Shown here: positions 23,938-33,419 of the stretch, in pieces
Position numbering within the stretch: position 1 is the stretch's first letter
Layout: every line of letters begins with the position of its first letter
From: Pseudomonas sp. S37
GTDB lineage: Bacteria; Pseudomonadota; Gammaproteobacteria; Pseudomonadales; Pseudomonadaceae
Assembly (NCBI RefSeq): GCF_016658545.1
Contig: NZ_JACVZC010000009.1
Location: 1 to 64,000 of the forward strand
Length of the DNA stretch: 64,000 nucleotides
Direction: 5' to 3'
Made by a program: the position numbers and the translations under genes
Notes under the pieces: generated by a model
The model's input: the letters and a program-made list of their open reading frames with translations, nothing else
What the model was told of the DNA's origin: nothing
Database searches by the model: none

Positions 23938-23996
23938 CAGGTGCTCTCGTTATATCCAGTAGCGGACCACTCCCCGTTCTGCGGCGGATAAGTGGG

Positions 23997-24021
23997 GTGA
24001 CAGGTGGGATTACACTGTCAC
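23997..24021. promoter_or_regulatory. Inverted repeat upstream of gltS
   Basis: GTGACAG and CTGTCAC form a 7-bp dyad with an 11-bp spacer, about 60-85 bp upstream of the gltS start and beyond the gcsR stop. Could be an operator or weak gcsR hairpin; no T run is seen. Confidence 0.3.
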
Positions 24022-24103
24022 CATTCTACGAGGCATGCGTGGGAGAGTACCTTTCACTGGCGTAGGAAAAGCCTGAATAACAACTGGGCTTTTACAACGT
24101 CTA

Positions 24104-25612
24104 TCAGCCTTTACCCGGTATTCCGTATTTACGCAGGCGCAGGGCGATGGCGGTGTGCGAAGTTTGCAGGCGCCCGGCCAGTTGCCTTGTGGAGGGGTAG
24201 CTGGCATACAGGCGCTGCAACAACTCCCGTTCGAAGTCGCCCACGGCCTGTTCCAGGCTGGCTACTTCGCCATCTTGCCCGCGGGCCACCGAGGTGCCGG
24301 CAATGTCCAGGTCGCCGATGTCCACCAGGTTGCCTTCGCAGATGGCGGCCGCGCGGAAAATCACGTTCTGCAATTGGCGCACATTGCCCGGCCATGGGTT
24401 GGCCAGCAGTGCCGAATGGGTGGCCGGGGTCAACCGGCAGGCCGGGCGCTGGATCTGCGTGCAGGCCTGCTGCATGAAGAAGTGCGCCAGCATCAGGATG
24501 TCCTGGCCACGGTCGCGTAGCGGCGGTACCTGCAGGTTGAGCACGTTGAGGCGGTAGAACAGGTCTTCGCGGAAGCTGCCTTCGGCAACCATGCGCTCCA
24601 GGTCACGGTGGGTGGCGCTGATGATGCGCACATCCACATTCACTTCGCGGTCGCCGCCTACCCGGCGGAAGCTGCCATCGCTGAGAAAACGCAGCAGCTT
24701 GGCCTGCAGGTACGGCGACATTTCGCCAATTTCATCCAGGAATACCGTGCCTTGGTTGGCCAGTTCCATCAGCCCGGGCTTGCCACCGCGTTGCGCACCG
24801 GTGAAGGCGCCGGGGGCGTAGCCGAACAGCTCGCTCTCGGCCAGGCTTTCGGGCAATGCAGCGCAGTTCAGGGCCAGGAACGGTGCCGAGTGACGGCTGC
24901 TGATGGCATGGCAGGCACGGGCCACCAACTCTTTGCCGGTGCCGGTTTCACCATGCACCAGCAGCGGTGCGTCCAGTGCCGCCACGCGCAGGGCGCGGGC
25001 TTTGAGGGTACGGATGGCCGGCGACTCGCCGAGCAAGGCATCGAAACCTTCGGCATGGTCGTGGTGCAGGGCCGACAGGCGTTCACCCATGCGGGTCGGC
25101 GGGTACAGTGTCAGCAGGCCACCGGCGTTGGTGATCGGCATGGCGTCCAGCAGCAGGCTCTGGCCGTTCAGCTGCATCTCGCGCATCGGCAGGTGGAAAT
25201 TGTTGTCCAGCAGCGCTTGCAGCAGCGCCGGGTCGTCGAACAGCTCACCAACCGAGCGCCCGGCCGATTCGCGGCCGCACAGTTCGATCAGCGCCGGGTT
25301 GGCCAGTAGTACCTTGCCAGCACTGTCCACCGCCAAGACCGGGTCGCTCATGGCGGCCAGCAGGGCATCGAGCTGCAGGTGGCGGCGCTGGCCGGGGAGG
25401 ATGTCGACCACGTCCACCGACTGCACGCCGTGAACTTCGAACAGCGCGTCGTGCAGCTCTTCAAGTACGGCGGGGCTGAGGGTGGGGGCGTCGATGTAGA
25501 CGTTCGGCGGGACCATCTCCACGGCGTCCAGGTTGAGGTTGCGGGCACCGAGCAGGGCGAGGACTTCCTGGGTGATGCCGACGCGGTCGATGAAGCTGAC
25601 GTGGATGCGCAT
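24104..25612 (-). CDS. gcsR: Sigma-54-dependent activator of the glycine cleavage operon (GcsR, TyrR-like)
   Basis: 502 residues. Domain order: N-terminal ACT domain (about 1-75, MRIHVSFIDRVGITQEVLALL), PAS domain (about 80-170), AAA+ domain with Walker A GETGTGKE at 221-228 and the sigma-54-contacting GAFTGA at 268-273, then a TyrR-like helix-turn-helix near the C-terminus (TRQLAGRLQTSHTAIALRLRKYG). This layout matches P. aeruginosa GcsR, which activates gcvH2 in response to glycine. Its place beside the gcv genes and the -24/-12 promoter before gcvH agree. Confidence 0.9.
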   Translation of the reverse strand: MRIHVSFIDRVGITQEVLALLGARNLNLDAVEMVPPNVYIDAPTLSPAVLEELHDALFEVHGVQSVDVVDILPGQRRHLQLDALLAAMSDPVLAVDSAGKVLLANPALIELCGRESAGRSVGELFDDPALLQALLDNNFHLPMREMQLNGQSLLLDAMPITNAGGLLTLYPPTRMGERLSALHHDHAEGFDALLGESPAIRTLKARALRVAALDAPLLVHGETGTGKELVARACHAISSRHSAPFLALNCAALPESLAESELFGYAPGAFTGAQRGGKPGLMELANQGTVFLDEIGEMSPYLQAKLLRFLSDGSFRRVGGDREVNVDVRIISATHRDLERMVAEGSFREDLFYRLNVLNLQVPPLRDRGQDILMLAHFFMQQACTQIQRPACRLTPATHSALLANPWPGNVRQLQNVIFRAAAICEGNLVDIGDLDIAGTSVARGQDGEVASLEQAVGDFERELLQRLYASYPSTRQLAGRLQTSHTAIALRLRKYGIPGKG

Positions 25613-25663
25613 GGGAGACGGTGAAGTGGTGGCCGGGGAGGGCGGTAGTATGCCTTAACATCG

Positions 25664-25769
25664 CCGGGGCCGCTGTGCGGCCCATCGCGACGCAAGGCCG
25701 CTCCTACAGGGGAACGCGTATCCTTGTAGGAGCGGCCTTGTATCGCGATTGGGCTGCAAGGCAGCCCCA
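25664..25769. repeat. REP pair upstream of gcsR
   Basis: Inverted pair of the GAGCGGCCTTGTATCGCGAT / ATCGCGACGCAAGGCCGCTCC type, with GTAGGAGC ends inward and GGGGC(C/T) caps outward. Confidence 0.85.
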
Positions 25770-25780
25770 AAATCCTGAAA

Positions 25781-26149
25781 TTACTCCAGATGCTCAGGCT
25801 TGATCGGGTCGCCCGACTTCACATCCAGTTTTTCGCGTATGTCTGCAAACATGTAGTCATAAAGCTTGTGCGGCGAGCTCAGGTTCTCGAACTTCTTCGG
25901 CGACGGCAGGTACGCTTGCGCCTTGCGGGTCAGCAGCATGAGAAAACTGGGCAGCGCCTGATCCTTGGGCAGGAAGAACGCTTCATCTACCGTCTTGCCT
26001 TCGATGCTGCCATGCATGCGGAACTGAATGCCTCTACCTTCCTTGGGGTCCGACACTGCCTCGTATTCGATGTTCAGGTCATAGCTGTGGTCATCTTTGT
26101 TCAGCGCGGTGCGCTCGATGTGTACATGACCGGGGTGGTACTGGGCCAT
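25781..26149 (-). CDS. DUF5064-like small cytoplasmic protein
   Basis: 122 residues. ATG 26149 (MAQYHPGHVHIERTALN) has AAGGAGC upstream; an in-frame codon at 26209 would overlap arcC and lacks this site. The HPGHVHIER start and SYDLNIEYEAVSDPKEG resemble the Pseudomonas DUF5064 family as I remember it. There is no signal peptide or membrane span. Function unknown. It follows arcC after 56 bp on the same strand, so it may be part of the arginine deiminase transcript. Confidence 0.7.
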   Translation of the reverse strand: MAQYHPGHVHIERTALNKDDHSYDLNIEYEAVSDPKEGRGIQFRMHGSIEGKTVDEAFFLPKDQALPSFLMLLTRKAQAYLPSPKKFENLSSPHKLYDYMFADIREKLDVKSGDPIKPEHLE

Positions 26150-26205
26150 GGAAAGCTCCTTGGGAAGGTCGAAAATGGCGGGCCTTGCCGGCCCGCCCAC
26201 TGCAT

Positions 26206-27135
26206 TCAACGGTAGCTGATCCCCGGCTTGGCGGTAGAAACCCGCGTGCCGGCGGTGCCTTTGACAATTTCTTCAATGTTCTCCAGTGAACTGATCACCG
26301 CCACTTTGCCAGTGTGGCGGGCGAAATCACTGGCCGCCTGCACTTTCGGCCCCATTGAACCGGCGGCAAACCCTAGTTTTTCCAGTTCGTCAGGATGGGC
26401 CTGGGCGATGGCCTTCTGTGTCGGTTTGCCGAAATCAATGTACGCCGCATCGACGTCGGTGGCGATTATCAGAAGGTCGGCATCCAGCTGTTCTGCCAGC
26501 AACGCCGAGCACAGGTCCTTGTCGATGACCGCTTCGACACCTTTGAGCTTGCGGTTTTCATCGTACATGGTGGGGATGCCACCACCGCCGGCACAAATCA
26601 CGATGCTGCTTTTTTCCAACAGCCACTTGATCGGGCGGATTTCAAAGATGCGCTTGGGTTTCGGGCTGGCCACCACACGGCGATACTTGTCGCCGTCGGG
26701 CTTGACCACCCAACCCTTTTCCTTGGCCAGGCGTTCGGCCTCGTCCTTGGCGTAGACCGGGCCGATGAACTTGGTCGGGTCCTTGAAGGCCGGGTCGTTG
26801 GCGTCCACTTCAACCTGGGTCAGCAGGGTGGCGAACGGTACTTCGAAGGCCAGCAGGTTGCCCAGCTCCTGTTCGATCATGTAGCCGATCATGCCTTCTG
26901 TCTCGGCCCCCAGCACGTCCAGCGGGTAGGCTTCATCGGGCTTGTAGGACAGGCCCTGCAGCGACAGCAGGCCAACCTGCGGGCCGTTACCGTGGGCGAT
27001 GACCAGCTCGTTGCCGGGGTGGATCTTGGCGATCTGTTCGGTGGCGGTGCGGATATTGGCGCGCTGGTTGTCAGCGGTCATGGGCTCGCCGCGACGCAGC
27101 AGGGCGTTGCCGCCCAATGCAACAACGATACGCAT
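26206..27135 (-). CDS. arcC: Carbamate kinase
   Basis: 309 residues. The amino-acid-kinase fold is seen: [35 protein letters not shown] and the C-terminal [10 protein letters not shown]. It makes ATP from carbamoyl phosphate, the energy-yielding last step of the arginine deiminase pathway. Last of the arcDABC order; a REP pair separates it from arcB. Confidence 0.96.
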   Translation of the reverse strand: MRIVVALGGNALLRRGEPMTADNQRANIRTATEQIAKIHPGNELVIAHGNGPQVGLLSLQGLSYKPDEAYPLDVLGAETEGMIGYMIEQELGNLLAFEVPFATLLTQVEVDANDPAFKDPTKFIGPVYAKDEAERLAKEKGWVVKPDGDKYRRVVASPKPKRIFEIRPIKWLLEKSSIVICAGGGGIPTMYDENRKLKGVEAVIDKDLCSALLAEQLDADLLIIATDVDAAYIDFGKPTQKAIAQAHPDELEKLGFAAGSMGPKVQAASDFARHTGKVAVISSLENIEEIVKGTAGTRVSTAKPGISYR

Positions 27136-27182
27136 GGGGAATGTCCTTTAACGTAAGAAGGGAACGCTGCTATTGGGCCGCG

Positions 27183-27291
27183 CCGCTCCCTGTGTAGGAG
27201 CGGGTTTACCCGCGAATGCGTCGGCAGCACCAGCATCTCAACCAGGGCTGACGCATTCGCGGGTGAACCCGCTCCTACACAGGGGAGCGGG
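27183..27291. repeat. Extended REP pair between arcB and arcC
   Basis: Inverted copies of TGTAGGAGCGGGTTTACCCGCGAATGCG with outward GTAGGAGC ends, and the symmetry extends outward through CCGCTCCCTGTG / CACAGGGGAGCGG. It is inside the arc operon and may set different mRNA levels for arcC and arcB (inference). Confidence 0.85.
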
Positions 27292-27315
27292 GTGGCCGCG
27301 CTATCGAGTCAGCCC

Positions 27316-28326
27316 TTACAAGTCAGCCAGGGTCGAAACCAGGATCGCCTTGATCGTGTGCATGCGGTTTTCCGCCTGCTCGAAGGCGATGCAGGCTGGC
27401 GACTCGAACACGTCGTCGGTCACTTCGATGCCATTGGCCAGGTCCGGATACTGCTCGGCAATCTGCTTGCCCACCTTGGTTTCGGAGTTGTGGAACGCCG
27501 GCAGGCAGTGCATGAACTTGGTCCGTGGGTTGCCGGTGGACTTCATCAGTTGCGCATTCACCTGGTAAGGCTTGAGCTGCTTGATGCGCTCACCCCAGGC
27601 TTCGATCGGCTCACCCATCGACACCCACACGTCGGTGTGCACGAAGTCCACGCCCTTGACCGCGGCAACCGGGTCTTCGGTGAGGGTGATGCGCGCACCG
27701 CTTTCTTCCGCGTACTTCTTGCAGCGCTCGACCAGGTCGTCATGCGGCCACAGTGCCTTGGGGGCGGCGATGCGCACATCCATGCCGAGCTTGGCGCCGA
27801 TCAGCAGCAGCGAGTTGCCCATGTTGTTGCGGGCGTCGCCCAGGTAGGCGTAGCTGATGTCGTGCAGCGGTTTGTCGCTGTGTTCACGCATGGTCAGCAC
27901 GTCGGCAATCATCTGGGTCGGGTGGTATTCGTCGGTCAGGCCGTTGAACACCGGCACGCCGGCAAACTTGGCCAGCTCTTCGACGATTTCCTGCTTGAAG
28001 CCACGGTACTCGATAGCGTCGTACATGCGCCCCAATACGCGGGCGGTGTCCTTCATGCTTTCCTTGTGGCCGATCTGCGAAGAGTTGGGGTCGATGTAGG
28101 TGACGTTCGCCCCCTGGTCGTAGGCGGCCACTTCGAAGGCGCAGCGGGTACGGGTGGAGGTTTTTTCGAAGATCAGGGCGATGTTGTTGCCCTTCAGGTG
28201 CTGTTGTTCAGTGCCGGTGTACTTGGCGCGCTTGAGGTCGCGGGACAGGTCCAGCAGGTAACGCAACTCGCGGGTGGTGTGGTGTTCCAGGCTCAGCAGG
28301 TTGCGGTTGTGGATGTTGAACGCCAT
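27316..28326 (-). CDS. arcB: Ornithine carbamoyltransferase, catabolic
   Basis: 336 residues from ATG 28326, with AAGGAGAAA before it. Carbamoyl-phosphate site STRT at 57-60 and the ornithine loop FMHCLPAFH are intact. The catabolic enzyme splits citrulline to ornithine and carbamoyl phosphate. Length and arc context make the catabolic form, not ArgF, the better call. Confidence 0.95.
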   Translation of the reverse strand: MAFNIHNRNLLSLEHHTTRELRYLLDLSRDLKRAKYTGTEQQHLKGNNIALIFEKTSTRTRCAFEVAAYDQGANVTYIDPNSSQIGHKESMKDTARVLGRMYDAIEYRGFKQEIVEELAKFAGVPVFNGLTDEYHPTQMIADVLTMREHSDKPLHDISYAYLGDARNNMGNSLLLIGAKLGMDVRIAAPKALWPHDDLVERCKKYAEESGARITLTEDPVAAVKGVDFVHTDVWVSMGEPIEAWGERIKQLKPYQVNAQLMKSTGNPRTKFMHCLPAFHNSETKVGKQIAEQYPDLANGIEVTDDVFESPACIAFEQAENRMHTIKAILVSTLADL

Positions 28327-28395
28327 GACTTTTCTCCTTGAGTTTGGTGAACGCACCGGCCGCCGCTTTGTGAGGGCGGCCGGGGGTAATGGGCG

Positions 28396-29649
28396 TTAGT
28401 AATCGATAGGGTCGCGCACGATCGGGCAGGTCATGCAGTGGCCGCCGCCACGGCCCCGGCCCAGTTCGCCGGCGCTGATGGTGATGACCTCGATGCCGGC
28501 CTTGCGCAGCAGGGTATTGGTGTAGGTATTGCGGTCGTAGCCGATGACTACGCCCGGCTCGATGGCCACCACGTTGTTGCCGTCATCCCACTGTTCGCGC
28601 TCGGCGGCGAAGCTGTTGCCGCCGGTCTCGACCACGCGCAGCTTGACCCCAAGCTGCTCACCGACCACTTCGATGAACGACTTGTTGATGCGGCGTACAT
28701 CCATGCCGTAGGGCTTGCCTTCGTCCGGGCGAATGATGAACGGCACGATCTCTTTCACCACTTCCGGGAAGACCGTGACCAGGTCGCGGTCGCAGAAGCT
28801 GAACACGGTGTCCAGGTGCATGGCCGCGCGGGACTTGGGCAGGCCGGCAACGATCACTTCCTTGACCGCGCCTTTGGCGAACAGGTTCTGCGCCAGCTGG
28901 CCGATGGCCTGGCGCGAAGTGCGCTCGCCCATGCCGATCAGCACGATGCCATTACCGATCGGCATCACGTCACCGCCTTCGAGGGTGGCGTTGCCGTGTT
29001 CCTTGTCGGGGTCGCCGTACCACACCTGGAAGTCGGCGTCGGTGAATTCCTTGTGGAACTTGTAGATCGCGGTGGTCAGCAGGGTTTCCTGGCGTCGTGC
29101 CGGCCAGTACATCGGGTTCAGCGTAACGCCGCCGTAGATCCAGCAGGTGGTGTCGCGGGTGAACTGGGTGTTGGGCAGCGGTGGCAGGATGAAGCTGGAG
29201 TGGCCCAGGTAATCGTTGTACATCTTGACCACTTCGGCGCCTTCGCTCTGTGGCAGGTCCTGGCCGGCCACGCCGCCGATCAGGAACTCGGCCAGGTGGC
29301 GCGGATCAAGGCCTTCGAGCCAGCTGCGCACTTCGTTGGTCAGCCCCACGCCGACGGTGTCGGGGGTGATCTTGCGGTCAAGGATCCACTTCAGGGCTTC
29401 GGGTTGCTTGACGATGTCGGTCAGCAGGTTGTGCATTTCCAGCACATCCACACCGCGCTCGCGCATCTTGGTGACAAAGTCGAAGTGGTCACGCTTGGCC
29501 TGGTCAACCCAGATCACGTCGTCGAACAGCAGCTCGTCACAGTTGCTCGGCGTCAGGCGCTTGTGCGCCAGGCCCGGGGCGCAAACCATCACTTTGCGCA
29601 GTTTGCCGGCTTCGGAGTGGACACCGTACTTCTGTTTTTCAGCGGACAT
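28396..29649 (-). CDS. arcA: Arginine deiminase
   Basis: 417 residues. The catalytic cysteine is Cys405 in the C-terminal [10 protein letters not shown] motif; the [10 protein letters not shown] and FTRDTTCWI segments form the rest of the active site. It hydrolyses arginine to citrulline and ammonia, the first step of the pathway used under oxygen limitation. 33 bp after arcD. Confidence 0.97.
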   Translation of the reverse strand: MSAEKQKYGVHSEAGKLRKVMVCAPGLAHKRLTPSNCDELLFDDVIWVDQAKRDHFDFVTKMRERGVDVLEMHNLLTDIVKQPEALKWILDRKITPDTVGVGLTNEVRSWLEGLDPRHLAEFLIGGVAGQDLPQSEGAEVVKMYNDYLGHSSFILPPLPNTQFTRDTTCWIYGGVTLNPMYWPARRQETLLTTAIYKFHKEFTDADFQVWYGDPDKEHGNATLEGGDVMPIGNGIVLIGMGERTSRQAIGQLAQNLFAKGAVKEVIVAGLPKSRAAMHLDTVFSFCDRDLVTVFPEVVKEIVPFIIRPDEGKPYGMDVRRINKSFIEVVGEQLGVKLRVVETGGNSFAAEREQWDDGNNVVAIEPGVVIGYDRNTYTNTLLRKAGIEVITISAGELGRGRGGGHCMTCPIVRDPIDY

Positions 29650-29682
29650 GGTTTCATTCCTCCAATTGAACGAAGACGTGGG

Positions 29683-31110
29683 TCAAAGGGTCAGGAAGCC
29701 GTCATACAAGCCATAAGCTGCCACCAGGGCGCCGATGACCACGGCTGCGAAGATCAGTTTTTCCACGTTGGTGAAGATGGGTTGGCCGACTTCACGCTTG
29801 GCCTTGGCGAACAGGATCGCGCCAGGGGCGTAGAGCAAGGCCGAGAGCAGCAGGTATTTCACGCCGCCGGCGTACAGCAGCCAGATGGCGTACAACAGGG
29901 CGATACCGCCAATGATCAGGTCCTTCTTGCGCTCGGCCAGGGCCTGTTCGTAGGTTTCGCTGCGCAGTGCCAGCAGGAAGGCGTAGGCCGCCGACCACAG
30001 GTAGGGCACCAGGATCATCGAGGTGGCGAGGTAGATCAGCGACAGGTAGGTACTGTTGGAGAACAGCGTGATCACCAGGAAGATCTGCACCATGGCGTTG
30101 GTCAGCCACAGGGCGTTGGCCGGCACCTGGTTGGCGTTCTCGCGGCGCAGGAACTCCGGCATGGTGTGGTCCTTGGCGGCGGCGAACATGATCTCGGCGC
30201 ACAGCAGCACCCACGACAGCAGGGCCCCCAGCAGCGAGATGATCAGGCCGACGCTGATCAGCACTGCCCCCCAGTGGCCGACCACATGCTCCAGCACGGC
30301 GGCCATCGACGGGTTCTGCAGCTTGGCCAGTTCCGGTTGGGTCATGATGCCCAGCGACAGCACGTTGACCAGTACCAGGAACAGCAGCACGGTGACAAAG
30401 CCGATGACCGTAGCCTTGCCCACGTCAGAACGTTTTTCCGCCCGTGACGAGAAGATGCTCGCGCCCTCGATGCCGATGAACACCCACACGGTGACCAGCA
30501 TCATGTTGCGCACCTGGTTCATCACGCTGCCGAGCTCGGGTGTGCCTACCGCCCAGATGTCGGCGGTAAAGATGTCGAGCCTGAAGGCGAACAGGCAGAT
30601 CAGGGCGAACAGCACCAGCGGTACCACCTTGGCCACGGTGGTGACCAGGTTGATGAATGCCGCTTCCTTGATGCCGCGCAGCACCAGGAAGTGCACCGCC
30701 CACAGCAACACCGACGCGCCAATGATGGCGGCGGGAGTGTTGCCTTCGCCGAAGACCGGGAAGAAGTAGCCCAGGGTGCTGAACAGCAGCACGAAGTAGC
30801 CGACGTTGCCCAGCCAGGCACTGATCCAGTAGCCCCAGGCCGACGAGAAGCCCATGTAGTCGCCAAAACCGGCTTTGGCGTAGGCATACACCCCGCCGTC
30901 CAGGTCAGGCTTGCGGTTGGCCAGCGTCTGGAACACAAAGGCCAGGGTCAGCATGCCGACCGCAGTGATGGCCCAGCCGATCAGAACCGCGCCAACCCCC
31001 GCGCTGGCGGCCATGTTTTGCGGCAGCGAGAAGATGCCGCCACCAATCATCGAACCGACTACGAGCGCAACTAACGCGCCGAGCTTTAGTTTTCCGGATG
31101 AATCAGACAT
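29683..31110 (-). CDS. arcD: Arginine/ornithine antiporter ArcD
   Basis: 475 residues with about 12-13 hydrophobic spans, of the basic amino acid/polyamine antiporter family. The GSMIGGGIFSLPQNMA motif of TM1 and GIEGASIFSSRA in the middle are typical. It exchanges external arginine for ornithine. First gene of the arc operon; AGGAG lies upstream of the ATG. A close paralogue is transcribed divergently from 31545. Confidence 0.93.
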   Translation of the reverse strand: MSDSSGKLKLGALVALVVGSMIGGGIFSLPQNMAASAGVGAVLIGWAITAVGMLTLAFVFQTLANRKPDLDGGVYAYAKAGFGDYMGFSSAWGYWISAWLGNVGYFVLLFSTLGYFFPVFGEGNTPAAIIGASVLLWAVHFLVLRGIKEAAFINLVTTVAKVVPLVLFALICLFAFRLDIFTADIWAVGTPELGSVMNQVRNMMLVTVWVFIGIEGASIFSSRAEKRSDVGKATVIGFVTVLLFLVLVNVLSLGIMTQPELAKLQNPSMAAVLEHVVGHWGAVLISVGLIISLLGALLSWVLLCAEIMFAAAKDHTMPEFLRRENANQVPANALWLTNAMVQIFLVITLFSNSTYLSLIYLATSMILVPYLWSAAYAFLLALRSETYEQALAERKKDLIIGGIALLYAIWLLYAGGVKYLLLSALLYAPGAILFAKAKREVGQPIFTNVEKLIFAAVVIGALVAAYGLYDGFLTL

Positions 31111-31544
31111 TTAACAACTCCTGCCAGGAGAAAGTTGACGACAGAATAAATCCGACGCCTCAGCCATTCGCTGACTTGGGTCAGTTCATGGTGACGTGAA
31201 GTAGGAAAAATCCTTCACGGTGCTCCTGGAGAGTGCCGACAGCTTAAGCTGCAGGCCTTGCGCGCTGGCACCTCCATGTCTTTCTAGAGCAAACGCTCTG
31301 TTCAGCCTGCGATGCTTGAAGCTAGCCGCTTTTGTGGCTTTCGCAAATTTTTCACAAGAATTTTGAGTTTTATCAGGAACTTTTCTAGTTGCTGTCGAGC
31401 TGCTAGTTTCTAAGGAGGTCTGCATAGACAAAGCAGTTATGAGTGCTATAGCTTCAATGACCGTAATCCTTATAAGTAACAGCATTTATATGGCCCGCAA
31501 GGCTGTTTCAAAGGCATGACAGCGGGTAAAAAAACGGGGGACGC
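31111..31544. other. 434-bp intergenic region between two arcD copies
   Basis: AT-rich, shared control region for the arc operon and the second antiporter gene. Seen: an ANR/FNR-like half-dyad TTGAG-TTTT-ATCAG at 31363-31376, a dyad CTGAC-TTGG-GTCAG at about 31168-31181, and a small hairpin AGAGC/GCTCT near 31286-31299. An antisense ORF of 99 codons inside it has no family look and is not called. Confidence 0.55.
31363..31376. promoter_or_regulatory. Possible ANR (FNR-type) box
   Basis: TTGAG-TTTT-ATCAG matches 8 of 10 positions of TTGAT-N4-ATCAA. arc operons in Pseudomonas are ANR-activated. No convincing -10 box lies at the expected distance on either strand, so this is tentative. Confidence 0.35.
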
Positions 31545-32972
31545 ATGAGCGAACCGGGACAGAAGCTGCGCCTGGGCGCGCTGATCGCGCTGGTGGTCGG
31601 CTCGATGATTGGCGGCGGGATCTTCTCGTTGCCGCAGAACATGGCGGCACGTGCCGATGTGGGGGCGGTGCTGATCGGTTGGGGTATCACTGCGGTCGGC
31701 ATGCTGGCCCTGGCCTTCGTGTTCCAGACCCTGGCCAACCGCAAGCCGGAGCTGGACTCGGGGGTGTATGCCTACGCCAAGGCCGGTTTTGGTGAGTACA
31801 TGGGCTTTTCCTCGGCCTGGGGCTACTGGATCAGCGCCTGGCTAGGCAACGTCGGTTACTTCGTGTTGCTGTTCAGCACCTTGGGCTTCTATTTCCCGGT
31901 GTTTGGCGAGGGCAACACGCCAATCGCCATCGGCTGTGCCTCGCTGCTGTTGTGGGCGGTGCACTTTTTGGTACTGCGTGGCATCAAGGAGGCGGCGTTC
32001 ATCAACCAGGTGACCACCGTGGCCAAGGTGGTGCCGCTGCTGATGTTCGTGGTCATTGCCGCGTTTGCCTTCCGCGCCGATATCTTCACCCGTGATATCT
32101 GGGGCTTGAGCAACCCACAGTTCGGTAGCGTGCTGGAGCAGGTGCGCAACATGATGCTGGTGACCGTGTTCGTGTTCATCGGCATCGAGGGCGCCAGTGT
32201 GTATTCCGGGCGTGCCCAGCGCCGTTCGGACGTGGGCAAGGCCACCGTAATCGGTTTTCTTGGCGTGCTGGCGCTGCTGGTGCTGGTCAACGTGCTGTCG
32301 CTGGGGGTAATGACCCAGCCCGAACTGGCCGGGCTGCAAAACCCGTCACTGGCCTCGGTGCTGGAGCATATCGTCGGCCCTTGGGGCGCCTTGCTGATCA
32401 GCCTGGGGCTGGCCGTTTCGCTGCTCGGCGCCTTGCTGTCGTGGGCGTTGCTGTGTGCCGAGATTCTCTACGCCACGGCCCGCGACAAGACCATGCCGCG
32501 CTTTCTGGCCAAGGAAAACGCCAACCAGGTGCCAGCCAATGCCCTGTGGCTGACCAACTGCATGATCCAGGGCTTCCTGCTGATCACGCTGTTCTCGGCC
32601 GGCACTTACACCAGCCTGATCTACCTGGCGTCGTCAATGATCCTGGTGCCCTACCTGTGGTCGGCGGCCTATGCAGTATTGTTGGCGGTGCGTGGCGAAA
32701 GTTATGCCGGGCAGCCGGGGCTGCGGCGCAAGGACCTGCTGGTGGCACTGGTCGCCTTGCTGTACGCCATCTGGCTGCTGTACGCCGGTGGGCTCAAGTA
32801 CCTGCTGCTGTCGGCACTGCTATACGCCCCGGGGATCATCCTGTTTGCCAGGGCCAAGCACGAGCAGGGGCAAGCGCTGTTCACCACCTGGGAAAAACTG
32901 ATTTTTGCTGCTGTGTTGGCCGGGGCGGCGCTGGCAGCCTACGCCTTGTACTCAGGGTTGCTGAGCTTGTGA
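31545..32972 (+). CDS. Second arginine/ornithine antiporter (ArcD paralogue)
   Basis: 475 residues, the same length as ArcD and near-identical in the landmark segments (LRLGALIALVVGSMIGGGIF; SSAWGYWISAWLGNVGYF; KENANQVPANALWL). Differences cluster in the C-terminal third and in the loop after TM5 (RADIFTRDIWGLSNP). It may exchange the same or a related pair of amino acids. It is transcribed divergently from the arc operon, with CGGGGGA before the ATG. Its 3' end overlaps the YbaN-like gene by 21 bp tail to tail. Confidence 0.88.
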   Translation: MSEPGQKLRLGALIALVVGSMIGGGIFSLPQNMAARADVGAVLIGWGITAVGMLALAFVFQTLANRKPELDSGVYAYAKAGFGEYMGFSSAWGYWISAWLGNVGYFVLLFSTLGFYFPVFGEGNTPIAIGCASLLLWAVHFLVLRGIKEAAFINQVTTVAKVVPLLMFVVIAAFAFRADIFTRDIWGLSNPQFGSVLEQVRNMMLVTVFVFIGIEGASVYSGRAQRRSDVGKATVIGFLGVLALLVLVNVLSLGVMTQPELAGLQNPSLASVLEHIVGPWGALLISLGLAVSLLGALLSWALLCAEILYATARDKTMPRFLAKENANQVPANALWLTNCMIQGFLLITLFSAGTYTSLIYLASSMILVPYLWSAAYAVLLAVRGESYAGQPGLRRKDLLVALVALLYAIWLLYAGGLKYLLLSALLYAPGIILFARAKHEQGQALFTTWEKLIFAAVLAGAALAAYALYSGLLSL

Positions 32973-33365
32973 CGGGGCAGGGCAGGCGTGCTCCGGGCGC
33001 GACCAGATCCACAGGTTGCCCAGGGTCATGCCGGCGATGGCCAGGAACACTGGCCAGTGGTGTTCCAGAAAGGTCAGCATCAGGCCGGCACACAGCAGCA
33101 TGCTGAGGGTGGCGCTGACCTTGGCCCGTCGCTGGATCACCTTGCCATTGCGCCAGTTGTACAGGATCGGCCCGAACAGCCGGTGGTTTTCCAGCCAGGC
33201 CGAGAGGCGCGGTGAACTGCGGGTTGCTGCCCAGGCGGCCAGCAGGATGAATTCGGTGGTCGGCAGGCCAGGGATGACGATCGCGACCAAACCCACCCCC
33301 AGGCTCACGTAAGCCAGTATTCCATACAGCAGGCGGGCGAGTTTCGAGCGGGCGGGTCGGGTCAT
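32952..33365 (-). CDS. YbaN-family (DUF454) inner-membrane protein
   Basis: 137 residues. The DUF454 motif GLVAIVIPGLPTTEFILLAAWAATRSSPRL is clear, followed by the RLFGPILYNWR segment and two further spans. Function unknown in general. It lies 54 bp downstream of the haem oxygenase gene on the same strand; in E. coli ybaN is linked to other genes, so context gives no firm role. Confidence 0.85.
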   Translation of the reverse strand: MTRPARSKLARLLYGILAYVSLGVGLVAIVIPGLPTTEFILLAAWAATRSSPRLSAWLENHRLFGPILYNWRNGKVIQRRAKVSATLSMLLCAGLMLTFLEHHWPVFLAIAGMTLGNLWIWSRPEHACPAPSQAQQP

Positions 33366-33388
33366 GGTCTCACTGCATAAAACGGTGC

Positions 33389-33407
33389 GGCCACCGGAAG
33401 GGTGGCC
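33389..33407 (-). terminator. Weak hairpin after the haem oxygenase gene
   Basis: 7-bp stem GGCCACC/GGTGGCC with a 5-nt loop, followed on the minus strand by GCACCGTTTT. The T run is short and offset, so read-through into the YbaN-like gene is likely. Confidence 0.35.
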
Positions 33408-33419
33408 GGCTATGGCGTA

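Noticed and set aside
28438..30447. 669-codon plus-strand frame spanning arcA and arcD
   Set aside because: Crosses the boundary of two certain genes on the other strand, which a real gene would hardly do.
31186..31485. 99-codon frame in the arcD/arcD intergenic region
   Set aside because: No ribosome site, no family resemblance, and it covers what should be promoter DNA. Kept as not supported.
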